This document shows, one piece after another, positions 1 to 8,588 of a DNA stretch of 64,000 nucleotides. Numbering within the stretch: the first letter of the stretch is position 1; every line of letters begins with the position of its first letter. The DNA comes from CALECP01 sp964389925 (GTDB lineage Bacteria; Chloroflexota; Anaerolineae; Promineifilales; Promineifilaceae). Under the pieces are notes generated by a model. It did no database searches. It saw nothing but the letters and a program-made list of their open reading frames with translations, and had not been told where the DNA came from. The translations under genes were made by a program, and so were the position numbers. The stretch covers positions 17,508 to 81,507 of the forward strand of contig CAYMGE010000015.1 of assembly GCA_964389925.1 (NCBI GenBank), given 5' to 3'.

Positions 1-1
1 G

Positions 2-526
2 CATAAAGAGAATGACTCGGCACGTTATAACTTTATTCGACTGCTGCTCGACCCAGCCTCAAACATGCGACGTGTGTTAGGCAGGAGTTATCGCAAAATT
101 GTTGAGGAGGCAGTGGGGATATTTCGTTGGATGTCCCTACCCTATCGTCATACGGAGTACTATTCAGATATTTTCTCTTGTTTGATGATGTTTAATGAAT
201 TCGGCCGAGCATGGATGACCACTCAATTTGCGACGGCCGATTTGCGAAGTAGCATAAAAACCGTCTCATATAATCATCACCCATTTGGCAAACTCTCATA
301 TCATATTGCCAAATCTCGTATTGAGACCTGTTATGGCCCTATTTACTACTCAACGTTACTACCTTGCAGCGCGGCCACAGCCAATGTCTTCACAGATTTT
401 ATGGCAAACGGTGGCGACCATGTTCTCCCCCTCTCTCCCTTTCCTGCGGCAAACCCACCCTTAACCTCTGCCACTGACGAGATGTCTCAACTGTTCACGC
501 GCAGTTACAAACCAGCCATCAGGTGA
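2..526 (+). CDS. 3' part of an unrecognised gene (cut by window edge)
   Basis: The frame is open from base 2 to the TGA at 524-526, 174 codons without a stop, so the gene most likely begins before the window. An internal ATG at 65 could be a start but has no convincing ribosome site. The product is not recognised. It has no obvious membrane segment, is rich in aromatic residues in its first half, and its last 60 residues are Ser/Pro/Ala-rich. One TCGGCCGA copy lies at 201-208, in frame as Phe-Gly-Arg. Long open frames also arise by chance, so coding status is likely but not proven. Confidence 0.45.
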   Translation, partial: HKENDSARYNFIRLLLDPASNMRRVLGRSYRKIVEEAVGIFRWMSLPYRHTEYYSDIFSCLMMFNEFGRAWMTTQFATADLRSSIKTVSYNHHPFGKLSYHIAKSRIETCYGPIYYSTLLPCSAATANVFTDFMANGGDHVLPLSPFPAANPPLTSATDEMSQLFTRSYKPAIR

Positions 527-624
527 CGCTTCTCATCAGCCATGCTAAAATCAATAGGTAATTTACCAGAGAAACGATCCACGCAGGGCTAAAACGCAAT
601 CGAAAAGCACCTCTTTTTGTAAGG

Positions 625-660
625 TTGACAATCTGTTTCGGGATTCTTGAATCTCGAAAC
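625..660 (+). promoter_or_regulatory. candidate aspS promoter with inverted repeat
   Basis: A perfect -35 hexamer TTGACA is at 625-630. It is followed directly by an inverted repeat with arms at 635-646 and 649-660 (GTTTCG-GATTC against GAATC-CGAAAC, one mismatch). The repeat covers the expected -10 region, where no good TATAAT is visible. It could be an operator or an RNA hairpin in the aspS leader. I saw no T-box specifier or antiterminator. Confidence 0.35.
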
Positions 661-733
661 CAGTCCCCGTTCCAATAGTGGCTGATGAATGCCACTCTAT
701 TTTCCCTGTGTTTTTAACGAAGGAAGCAGAATT

Positions 734-2512
734 ATGCTCAAAACAGAAAGCTGCGGTGCATTGCGCCGTGAAGATGTTGGAAAGACCGTGACACTCGCAG
801 GTTGGGTCAACAAGCGCCGTGACATGGGCGGCTTGATCTTTATCGACTTGCGCGACCGTTTTGGTTTGACTCAAGTGGTTGTCGATGCCAGTCGCTCACA
901 GGCGGCGTTTGATTTGGCGGAGACTATTCGTCCTGAATATGTTTTGCAAGTGAGAGGTGAGGTGGTTGCACGGCTTGAAGGGCAGGAAAATGAGAAGTTG
1001 GCGACGGGAGAGGTTGAGGTTTCGGCCGATACCATCATCATCCTCAACAAATCAAAGACCCCACCACTCCTCATTGATCGTGACGGCGGTGAAGATGAAA
1101 CGTTGCGCCTCAAATATCGCTATCTCGACTTGCGCCGCGAACGGATGCAACGCAACATCGTTATGCGTCACAAGGCGATCAAGTACATCCGCGACTTTCT
1201 CGATGAGCGCGACTTTGTCGAGGTCGAAACGCCCATTCTATTCAAAAGCACACCAGAAGGCGCACGCGACTATCTCGTTCCCAGCCGCGTTCATCCCGGC
1301 AAATTTTATGCGCTACCTCAATCACCACAGCAGCTAAAGCAGCTTCTCATGGTCGCTGGCTATGAACGCTATTTCCAGATCGCACGCTGCTTCCGCGATG
1401 AAGACCAACGCGCCGACCGTCAGCCAGAATTCACCCAACTCGACATGGAAATTAGCTTTGTCGAGCGGGATGACATTCTCGACCTGATCGAAGCGTTGAT
1501 GCGTGGCATGGTCAAAGAGGTCGGCTACGTCCCGTTGGCTTGGGAAGATTTTCCACGTTTAAGCTATCAAGAGGCGGTCGAAAAATATGGCACAGATCGT
1601 CCCGACTTGCGTTATGGTCTCGAAATTCAAAACATCAGTGAACTCGCTGGGCAAACATCTTTTGGCGTGTTTGCCAACAACGTCGCCGCGGGCAAGCCCG
1701 TCAAGGCATTGAAAGCACCGGGCTTGGGTGGCTATAGCCGCAAGCAGATGAATGAGCTTGAGGATTTTGCCAAAAAGCAGGGCGCGAAAGGGCTGGCGTG
1801 GATTGCGATTCATCCTGAATCGGGACAGGCCAAAGGGTTTATCACCAAATTTTTCACAACGGAGCAACTTGCGGAACTGTTTGACCGCATGGAGGCACAG
1901 CCGGGCGACCTGATTTTGATCGTGAGCGATGAGAAGCTGGTGACACGCGATGTGATGGGTGCGTTGCGGACTGAAATTGCAGATCGGCTTGGCTATACAG
2001 ATAAGAAAGAGCTGGCATTCTGCTGGGTCATAGATTTCCCGCTGTTTGAGGAAGAACAGACAGACGGACATTATGCACCCAGCCATCACATGTTCACCGC
2101 ACCAAAGCGCGAGCATATTCCACTGTTAGACAGTGATCCACATGCCGTTTTGAGCGATCAGTATGACCTCGTTTGCAATGGGTATGAAGTCGCCGGCGGC
2201 AGTATCCGTATTCATGAGCGCGAATTGCAGAATAAGATCATGGGCATGATCGGTTTCTCGATTGATGAAGCAAAAGAGCAGTTTGGTCACATGCTGGAAG
2301 CGTTTGAGTTTGGTGCGCCCCCCCATGGCGGGATCGCGCCCGGCATCGACCGCATCATGGCGTTGATGGCAGGTGAACCAAATATCCGCGAGGTGATGGC
2401 GTTTCCGAAAAATCAAAACGCGACCGACGTAATGGCGGATGCGCCATCGGCCGTCGCTCAAAAGCAACTGGACGAGTTGCACATTGATTTGGCGGGCAAG
2501 GCGATGGCTTAA
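734..2512 (+). CDS. aspS: aspartyl-tRNA synthetase
   Basis: Class II aminoacyl-tRNA synthetase that charges tRNA-Asp in the cytoplasm. The 592-residue product matches the usual bacterial length. It has an N-terminal OB-fold anticodon-binding domain (about 1-110), motif 2 around residues 217-240 (FRDEDQRADR, then QPEFTQLD), a GAD insertion domain (about 290-415) and motif 3 near 530 (GIAPGIDRIMAL). I chose the ATG at 734 over an upstream in-frame ATG at 689. The protein family starts with MLKTESCG-like residues, and AGGAAG lies seven to eight bases before this ATG. Whether it is discriminating or also makes Asp-tRNA-Asn cannot be read from sequence alone. Confidence 0.97.
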   Translation: MLKTESCGALRREDVGKTVTLAGWVNKRRDMGGLIFIDLRDRFGLTQVVVDASRSQAAFDLAETIRPEYVLQVRGEVVARLEGQENEKLATGEVEVSADTIIILNKSKTPPLLIDRDGGEDETLRLKYRYLDLRRERMQRNIVMRHKAIKYIRDFLDERDFVEVETPILFKSTPEGARDYLVPSRVHPGKFYALPQSPQQLKQLLMVAGYERYFQIARCFRDEDQRADRQPEFTQLDMEISFVERDDILDLIEALMRGMVKEVGYVPLAWEDFPRLSYQEAVEKYGTDRPDLRYGLEIQNISELAGQTSFGVFANNVAAGKPVKALKAPGLGGYSRKQMNELEDFAKKQGAKGLAWIAIHPESGQAKGFITKFFTTEQLAELFDRMEAQPGDLILIVSDEKLVTRDVMGALRTEIADRLGYTDKKELAFCWVIDFPLFEEEQTDGHYAPSHHMFTAPKREHIPLLDSDPHAVLSDQYDLVCNGYEVAGGSIRIHERELQNKIMGMIGFSIDEAKEQFGHMLEAFEFGAPPHGGIAPGIDRIMALMAGEPNIREVMAFPKNQNATDVMADAPSAVAQKQLDELHIDLAGKAMA

Positions 2513-2810
2513 GAAGGATGAAGGATGAGGGATAAAAGAAGGCCTGTAACTTGAGCATTTACGAACGGGGTTCCTTCCCTCTAGCCTAACGCCATATCCT
2601 CGGTACGAGAGAAGGGGGTCGGGGGTGAGGGTTTCGCGGCAAAGCCGCTTTCTTGCTTCGCACGTTGTCACTTCGCCCTTTATCTAGGATAATAGAGGTA
2701 GGAAAGCGACGTGAGATAGCATATTTTTTCTGTTTGTCAAGGGTTCGCGAAAGGCCGTCTAAGGCTCGGAAACGGTGGAAAATGGCGGTTAGGCGCGAAA
2801 AGCGTCGATC
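2513..2810. other. non-coding stretch between aspS and CRISPR leader
   Basis: No convincing gene is present. The stretch holds a G-rich block around 2605-2630, and a short hairpin GCGGC-AAA-GCCGC at 2637-2649. Short open frames here have no ribosome sites or recognisable products. Confidence 0.5.
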
Positions 2811-3018
2811 AGGGTGTCATTTTGACCAATTTTTCTCTCATCTACGGCTCAGATTGTCGTTTTTTTACAAACTTTTTCGTGACCCTCGCAAGCAGTATTA
2901 GCGGTGAACTTTTTAGCGATTTATGGTATACTATCTGTCGTGTTCTAGCTACCCTAAGAGGGTTTTGTTGCGAAAAACGCTCTGTTTTGTGCAAATTCGC
3001 AACCTGTGGATAACTGCT
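2811..3018 (+). promoter_or_regulatory. probable CRISPR leader
   Basis: This A/T-rich stretch with several T tracts lies directly before the first complete repeat. It is on the leader side because the degenerate repeat is at the far end of the array and the repeats end in ATTGAGAC, the usual 3' handle. A TATACT box at 2927-2932, with a weak GTGAAC element at 2904-2909, could be the array promoter for rightward transcription. Confidence 0.5.
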
Positions 3019-4060
3019 GTCAGATCGGCCGAGTCACCTCGTTGAGGATTGAGACACAAGGCCCTTCCTCAAACACCGTACCGTCACAATCGTCAGATCG
3101 GCCGAGTCACCTCGTTGAGGATTGAGACTAGCGGTCTACCTCTTGCCCGTTCACGAACTTGAGTCAGATCGGCCGAGTCACCTCGTTGAGGATTGAGACT
3201 CACCGGTCAGCTTAATGCCGTTGGCCGTAGCTTGCGGGTCAGATCGGCCGAGTCACCTCGTTGAGGATTGAGACCGTCCGACGAACCCATCCCAGTGGAT
3301 GCGGGCCTGCGTCAGATCGGCCGAGTCACCTCGTTGAGGATTGAGACCGTACGCCTGAGATCACATTGGCTCCTCTACCGTTAGTCAGATCGGCCGAGTC
3401 ACCTCGTTGAGGATTGAGACACGAAGCACCGTCGTTTTGGAACCCTCGGTTTCGTCAGATCGGCCGAGTCACCTCGTTGAGGATTGAGACAAGCGAAGGC
3501 AAGGCTTTTAGCAAAAACTGCTTCACGAGTCAGATCGGCCGAGTCACCTCGTTGAGGATTGAGACTCATCTGTCCCCTGCATGAAAATGCCGTTTGCAAC
3601 ACGGTCAGATCGGCCGAGTCACCTCGTTGAGGATTGAGACCTCCTCACCGTAATACTCCGTCATGCCACAGGTGTGGTCAGATCGGCCGAGTCACCTCGT
3701 TGAGGATTGAGACATAATTACAATGACGAGCAGTGTGGCCATAATGGCCGTCAGATCGGCCGAGTCACCTCGTTGAGGATTGAGACACCATCCTCTAATT
3801 CGTGTTTTACTGTTACACTTGTCAGATCGGCCGAGTCACCTCGTTGAGGATTGAGACCTGCACGGGCGGTGGATACGTCGTCCATCAAAGCTGTCAGATC
3901 GGCCGAGTCACCTCGTTGAGGATTGAGACAATCAACAAGGCCAAAACCAAAGCGGAAATTCCGCGTCAGATCGGCCGAGTCACCTCGTTGAGGATTGAGA
4001 CAGCTTGCAAACCGTTAATGATTGTCACTTTCAGTCGTCAGATCGGCCGAGTCACCTCGT
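3019..4060 (+). CRISPR. CRISPR array, 15 repeats and 14 spacers
   Basis: Fourteen identical 37-bp repeats start at 3019, 3092, 3163, 3238, 3311, 3384, 3454, 3529, 3604, 3677, 3750, 3821, 3893 and 3965. A fifteenth at 4037 is intact for 24 bases and then diverges, which marks the trailer end. Spacers are 33-38 bp and all different. Each repeat begins GTCAGATCGGCCGAG and ends GGATTGAGAC. The 3' octamer ATTGAGAC resembles the ATTGAAAC handle of type I and III systems, and CCTC-GTT-GAGG (repeat positions 20-30) can form a short crRNA hairpin. Repeat positions 7-14 are the genome's iterated palindrome TCGGCCGA. No cas gene lies within the window. Confidence 0.98.
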
Positions 4061-4749
4061 AGCTTTCTATAAACAAGTCAAGGAAATAGTGTAAATTGGT
4101 GAAAAAAGAAAAGTAGGCAGGGGGTATTGGCTCATTTGCAAAAAAGAACAGATGAGCTACACATGGTGTGTTTGCCACAGTGCGAGTTTAGATATTCGTG
4201 TTCCGATAGTTAAAGAGGTCATAATGGTCAATGGAGAACGTGGAATGGAGAATTGTTAATTGTGATTGCTGCGAGCTGTTTTGATACTTGCGCTTATAGC
4301 TCCTTCACTGATATTTTCAGTTTGTGAATGAAATCCTTTGCGCTTTCTGCAATAACAATTCTCCGTTCCCCATTCTCCATTGATAATTTCCTGCTCACAA
4401 ACGAGAAAAGCACAATCTAATGCCGTTTATCTCACCCCATTTGAGCGATGCGCCACAAAACGGGCGAGACAAATGGCATGAACATCATGATAATGATAGA
4501 CTGCACGCCGTTTGCCCATACATTTTACTGATTTGACATGCACTCAAATGGTTTTTGTGAGTTCAACAAGGCAAAAAGGATGCGATTGGCCTTGCGAGCG
4601 GCGTGGTTGCAAAGAATAGTAGAGGGCGATGAGAGGGTAAAAAGAGCGATGTTGCCTGAATTTATGCAAAAAACAAGTCGTTTCCCCGCTTCTCCACCAA
4701 AGCTTGGGCTACGTCACACCCACTGCTACTTTGGCAACACCACAATCAC
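4061..4749. other. non-coding region after the CRISPR array
   Basis: No gene is supported. A 71-codon open frame at 4538-4753 has no ribosome site and a composition unlike its neighbours. The stretch contains the long inverted repeat described separately. Confidence 0.5.
4229..4382. repeat. 154-bp element with 30-bp terminal inverted repeats
   Basis: The left arm at 4229-4258 (CAATGGAGAA... ending GAATTGTTA) and the right arm at 4353-4382 are inverted copies that match at about 27 of 30 positions. They enclose 94 bp. Such a palindromic, non-coding unit could be a MITE-like or REP-type element, or encode a long RNA hairpin. I see no target-site duplication. Confidence 0.6.
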
Positions 4750-5844
4750 TTAGTTTGTCTCAAACTGCTCAAAAGCCATCTCGTAGCTACGTTGTGTGAT
4801 TGTACCGACGGGAGGGATTTTCCCAGTTAGCGCATAGGCGACTTTTGCGACGTGTTCGTGGCTATTTTCGATAAAAATCGTGTAGCGTTGTTGAATGCCT
4901 GCGGCAACTGTACCAACGAGATAGAGATTCGGGATATTGGTTTCCATCGTGTGTTCATCATAGGCGGGGACATGATTTTCGCCGTTTAAGGCCACCCCTG
5001 CCATTTCAAGCAGCAATTGGTCACCACGATGCCCTGTCGCCAAGAAGACAAAGTCGGTTTTATGTTTGATGATAGGCTCATCGGGGATTGGTTTGCCGAA
5101 TTCATTACAGGGAGCGAGGGCAACATAGTCTGGTCGTATCTCGATGGGCGTGACGCTCGGCAAAAACTGGATGTTACCATCCTTGATTTGTACTTCTAGA
5201 TCAGGTAGCAGCCAATGTTTGACGCGCTGGCGGTCGAGGTCGGGGCGACGATGCACAATGGTGACATCTGCGCCGACGCGCCAACAGCGTAGGGCGGCTT
5301 CAACGGCCGAATTACGCCCCCCCACAATCAATAATCGCTGCTGAAAGTAGTCATGCGGATCGTTGAAATAGTGGGTGACAAAAGGGAGGTCTTCACCAAG
5401 TATGCCAACGTTATTTGCATAGTGCATGTCGCCGATGGCGATAATCACTTTTTCAGCAGAGTAATGGCATGTTCCCATGCGCGGCTCAGTTGTAAGCAGA
5501 AAGCTGCCATCTGCCTGCTTTTCAATTCCTACCACAGGCTCAAACGTGTTGATTTTCAGCTCAAACTGCTCAATTACGCTGCGTAAATAGGCGAGATAGT
5601 CTTCCCCCGTGATACGTTGCTGATGGTTGTTTTGAATTGGTACACCGGCGATAGCGACACGTTCGGTTGTGCTAAAAAAATTAGTGTTGCGCGGCCACCA
5701 GCTAATTGTGTGGGCAACTTGGTTTGCGTCAAATTGGATATAAGAAACGCCGAGTCGTTTTAGGCTGACAGCCATTTCGATCCCGACGGGGCCTGCGCCG
5801 ATGATGGCGACTTCGTGGTGTTGGATGTGTCCGTTTGAGTTCAT
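4750..5844 (-). CDS. FAD/NAD(P)-dependent oxidoreductase, YpdA/thioredoxin-reductase-like
   Basis: Predicted flavoprotein pyridine-nucleotide disulfide-type oxidoreductase of 364 residues. The FAD-binding Rossmann motif GAGPVG is at residues 16-21. A second NAD(P)-binding GGRNSAVEAA motif is near 174-183, and a C-terminal ATGH segment contacts flavin. The layout resembles the YpdA/Bdr bacillithiol-disulfide reductase group and related single-domain reductases without the thioredoxin-reductase CxxC. The substrate is therefore uncertain. It stands alone on the minus strand, with the CRISPR flank downstream and a divergent membrane protein gene upstream. Confidence 0.8.
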   Translation of the reverse strand: MNSNGHIQHHEVAIIGAGPVGIEMAVSLKRLGVSYIQFDANQVAHTISWWPRNTNFFSTTERVAIAGVPIQNNHQQRITGEDYLAYLRSVIEQFELKINTFEPVVGIEKQADGSFLLTTEPRMGTCHYSAEKVIIAIGDMHYANNVGILGEDLPFVTHYFNDPHDYFQQRLLIVGGRNSAVEAALRCWRVGADVTIVHRRPDLDRQRVKHWLLPDLEVQIKDGNIQFLPSVTPIEIRPDYVALAPCNEFGKPIPDEPIIKHKTDFVFLATGHRGDQLLLEMAGVALNGENHVPAYDEHTMETNIPNLYLVGTVAAGIQQRYTIFIENSHEHVAKVAYALTGKIPPVGTITQRSYEMAFEQFETN

Positions 5845-5979
5845 ATATGATAATGAACAAAGCTCTTTGCAGCTAGTTCATCGAGATGAGGCCATTTTAG
5901 CAAGGTGGAAATAGAGAAAAGTATATTTTGACGATCCGCAAAGGCCGCGCAACGGATTTCTAATCGTCGCGTATAGCCT

Positions 5980-6000
5980 ATATCAACAGTGTGTTGATAT
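5980..6000. promoter_or_regulatory. perfect 9-bp inverted repeat, candidate operator
   Basis: ATATCAACA and TGTTGATAT are separated by three bases, 40 bp before the start codon of the LiaF-like gene. The size and symmetry fit a dimeric repressor site in the intergenic region between two divergent genes. No regulator is encoded beside it. Confidence 0.4.
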
Positions 6001-6040
6001 TGCAGACGAAGAAACTGATTCTAAATGCGGAGAATTTGAC

Positions 6041-7054
6041 ATGAAAGAAAAACAAAATAACCCTTCTATATTTGGCCCCATCATATTGATCGCAATTGGT
6101 CTTTTCTGGCTGCTGTCAAATTTCAACATATCTCCTGCGCTCAACTGGGCGCGTCTGTTTCAGATTTGGCCGGTTTTTCTGATTTTGCTCGGCGTGAACC
6201 TGATCGTGAAGAACTTTCGTCGGCCGATCGGCCCCACCCTCAGCGGCTTGGTTGGACTGATTGCAATTGGAATAGCAGCGGCAACGTTGCTGCTCCCAAC
6301 AACATCGCGCCGTTTGACAGCGGTCGATGCAACACATCATCAGCAAGTTAGTATTCCGATTGGTGAGGCACGCTCGGCCGAAATTATCATTGACACAGGC
6401 ATTGCTGGAGCTGACATCAGCGTGTTCTCAGACAGCAATAATTTAGTTGAGGGCAATGTGAGCTATCTTGGTGACTTTGAGACCCGTGCCGAGATCGACC
6501 AAAGTGATGCTGAAGTTCGTTTGGGGACAGAAACAGTTGGCTGGTTTTTGGATCCCACCAACTGGGGCAGTGGTGTTGAACTCTCGCCATGGCAGCTTGG
6601 TATCAATGGTTCTATCCCAACGGAGTTACGGGTTGATAGCGGTATTGGTAGGTTGTCACTCGATTTACGCGGCGCAGATTTGCGCTATTTAGATGTAGAC
6701 ACTGGAACTGGCGCAATCACTGCACGATTGCCAGAGGGTGAATATGATGCCAACATCGACACGGGAACTGGCTCGTCAGAATGGCATTTGCCCCAAACAG
6801 GGCGTGGTGAATACAAATTTGATACAGGAACCGGCAGCATCAAGCTTTATTTGCCAGAGGGAATGGAGGCACGGATTGTCTTTGACGGTGGGACAGGTCG
6901 CTTTAATGGGGATGAGCGATTTGAGCTAATTGAGGGAGATATGGATGATGGCGTTTGGCAAACGGCCGATTATGAGCGAGCGGCAAGTCGCTTGAGTATT
7001 GAGGTTGATAGTGGAACAGGAAGCGTGACGGTACGGCGGCCGACAGGACGATAA
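6041..7054 (+). CDS. LiaF/toast-rack-type membrane protein
   Basis: Predicted envelope-stress type membrane protein of 337 residues. Three hydrophobic segments (about 10-27, 38-55 and 65-85) form the LiaI/LiaF-like transmembrane region. They are followed by an extracytoplasmic beta-rich domain with repeated DTGTG and LPEG motifs (for example DTGTGAITARLPEGEY), typical of toast-rack/DUF2154-like domains. Families of this type sense or modulate cell-envelope stress in Gram-positives. In Chloroflexota the role is not known to me. It is a single gene with no two-component system next to it. Confidence 0.75.
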   Translation: MKEKQNNPSIFGPIILIAIGLFWLLSNFNISPALNWARLFQIWPVFLILLGVNLIVKNFRRPIGPTLSGLVGLIAIGIAAATLLLPTTSRRLTAVDATHHQQVSIPIGEARSAEIIIDTGIAGADISVFSDSNNLVEGNVSYLGDFETRAEIDQSDAEVRLGTETVGWFLDPTNWGSGVELSPWQLGINGSIPTELRVDSGIGRLSLDLRGADLRYLDVDTGTGAITARLPEGEYDANIDTGTGSSEWHLPQTGRGEYKFDTGTGSIKLYLPEGMEARIVFDGGTGRFNGDERFELIEGDMDDGVWQTADYERAASRLSIEVDSGTGSVTVRRPTGR

Positions 7055-7066
7055 TTTTAGCTGCTG

Positions 7067-7936
7067 TTATTTCGGCCGAATCACCAACACCGTTGGCAGC
7101 AATACCAATGCAGGAACTTCCTCAATTGGGTTAGTCAACAGAACACCGCTCGATGTGCCGCCGTCAAGATTGAGCGCATGAATGAAGTTGAGATCGCTTT
7201 GGGCAAGATAGCTGCTAAATTCGGGGAGGGTGAAGTAGGAGCGGGCGGTCACAATCAGAATGACGTTGCCGTTTATGTCGATGCCGATGGCAGTACGGCG
7301 GGCGCGGTCGGCCGATTCTCGCACAAACGAGGCTTCTCCATCGATCACCAACATCGGAAATGCCTGTAAACCATCTTCAATGGGCTGGTTTGGGCGGTAT
7401 GGCTCAATTGCCAACGGTTGTAGATGTGGTGCGCCGTTTTCTGTCCAAAACATACCGCCAAACGTATAGGTCGTACCGCTTGCAACTCCATCGACAATCG
7501 TTAGCCCCGTCGCCAGATATTCGGGCGTAAAATAACCACCGTTGAGAACGATGAGTGCGTCTGTCTCCGCCTGCCACTGACGCAGCGTTTTTGGCTCACC
7601 CGGACTATAGCCGACATCAAAGCGAAACTGAACGGGATTGACCCGCAAGACATAAAGTGAATCTTTTAACGCGCCTTCTGCGGTGTAGAGGTTGATGGTG
7701 CGACGGTCGAGTCCTGTTTGTAGTGGAACCCAGCCTGAGTCAGTGGGCGGCGTGGGAATGATAGGGATGACGGTTGGCGTTGGGTTTGACTGGACGGTTG
7801 GAAGTGACGGGGAGGGGGTTGCAAGAAGTTCGCAACCCATCAGAAAAGGAATGAGGAAGAATAAATAAAGATGGTTCACACACTCATGATAGCGGTATTT
7901 TGGTTGATCTTTATGCCGCTTTTCCCACCTCATCAC
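7067..7936 (-). CDS. phosphodiester glycosidase (NAGPA-like) lipoprotein
   Basis: Exported enzyme of the phosphodiester glycosidase/DUF2233 family, which cleaves sugar-phosphodiester bonds in exopolysaccharides or modified glycans. The family motifs NGGYF and NLDGGTSSG are present near the middle and the C-terminus. A hydrophobic segment ending FLMGC is a lipobox, followed by a Pro/Thr/Ser linker. The longest frame begins at 7936 and overlaps the upstream gene by 26 bp. A GTG at 7879 would give a more typical lipoprotein signal peptide (VNHLYLFFLIPFLMGC), so the start is uncertain. It is last in a three-gene minus-strand cluster. Confidence 0.82.
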   Translation of the reverse strand: MMRWEKRHKDQPKYRYHECVNHLYLFFLIPFLMGCELLATPSPSLPTVQSNPTPTVIPIIPTPPTDSGWVPLQTGLDRRTINLYTAEGALKDSLYVLRVNPVQFRFDVGYSPGEPKTLRQWQAETDALIVLNGGYFTPEYLATGLTIVDGVASGTTYTFGGMFWTENGAPHLQPLAIEPYRPNQPIEDGLQAFPMLVIDGEASFVRESADRARRTAIGIDINGNVILIVTARSYFTLPEFSSYLAQSDLNFIHALNLDGGTSSGVLLTNPIEEVPALVLLPTVLVIRPK

Positions 7937-8588
7937 GCAACGTTAAATCAGCTCGATGAACATGTGTGGCGAGTGGATCAATGTCCAACGCTTGGATAAT
8001 GTCGTTGGGGCGACCGGCTTTGCCTTCTTCGGCCGATAACACCATCTCCATTACGACAGGCTCACCGCCCAAAACAGTAATTGACTGCACACGTGGTCGC
8101 AAATTGTAATACTTGCCCCGATTTTTACGACCCGGCTTTTCGACCATGACTTCATCTGCCGACATTAGATCAGAAACGCGCTGCTTGAGATCATCCACAT
8201 CTACATTCACGTGCTTGAAGCGCACGACAAATCGTGCCTTGACCGTCAACGTGGGTAACGCTTTTTGGCGCAGGCTCACCGTCTCGGCCGCGACGACCAC
8301 GATGCCGGGGGCCATGCGCTCTTGCAGTTGCGTCAACGCTTGGCTAGGGTCGATCTCCGTTTCCAGCCAGAGATCGACAATCTCACACTCGCTTGTGTAA
8401 CCAAGCGGTAAGGCAGAGGCAAATTGCATTCGCGGCCGACGGTTAAATCCGCGCGTGTATGCCATTGGAATCTCTGCCCGGTTGAGAGCGCGTTCCCACG
8501 TGCGGTTTACGTCGAGGTGACCAATCCAGCGGGCGGCTCCCTCTTTGCGAAAGGTGACACGAAGGCGTTGAACGTAGTTAGCTTGCAT
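7911..8588 (-). CDS. DUF2344 / TIGR03936 protein
   Basis: This 225-residue protein matches the TIGR03936 family, usually found fused to or beside a radical SAM protein and often near RNase E/G. Family hallmarks are the N-terminal RVTFRKEGAARWIGHLD stretch and the TRGFNRRPRMQFASALPLGY segment. Here it stands without a radical SAM partner in view. Its start codon overlaps the stop of the preceding CpXC gene (TAATG), which implies translational coupling. The biochemical role is unknown; an RNA-modification role is often suggested from context. Confidence 0.8.
   Translation of the reverse strand: MQANYVQRLRVTFRKEGAARWIGHLDVNRTWERALNRAEIPMAYTRGFNRRPRMQFASALPLGYTSECEIVDLWLETEIDPSQALTQLQERMAPGIVVVAAETVSLRQKALPTLTVKARFVVRFKHVNVDVDDLKQRVSDLMSADEVMVEKPGRKNRGKYYNLRPRVQSITVLGGEPVVMEMVLSAEEGKAGRPNDIIQALDIDPLATHVHRADLTLRDEVGKAA

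Noticed and set aside
527..733. T-box riboswitch before aspS
   Set aside because: No specifier loop, T-box sequence or terminator/antiterminator pair is visible; only a short inverted repeat is present.
2653..3013. Two short open frames upstream of the CRISPR array
   Set aside because: They overlap each other and the A/T-rich leader, have no ribosome site and encode no recognisable protein.
3399..4062. Open frames reading through CRISPR repeats
   Set aside because: Their repeated peptides (for example QIGRVTSLRIET) are translations of the repeats.
4538..4753. 71-codon frame after the array
   Set aside because: No ribosome site, no family resemblance; it ends in the stop region of the minus-strand oxidoreductase.
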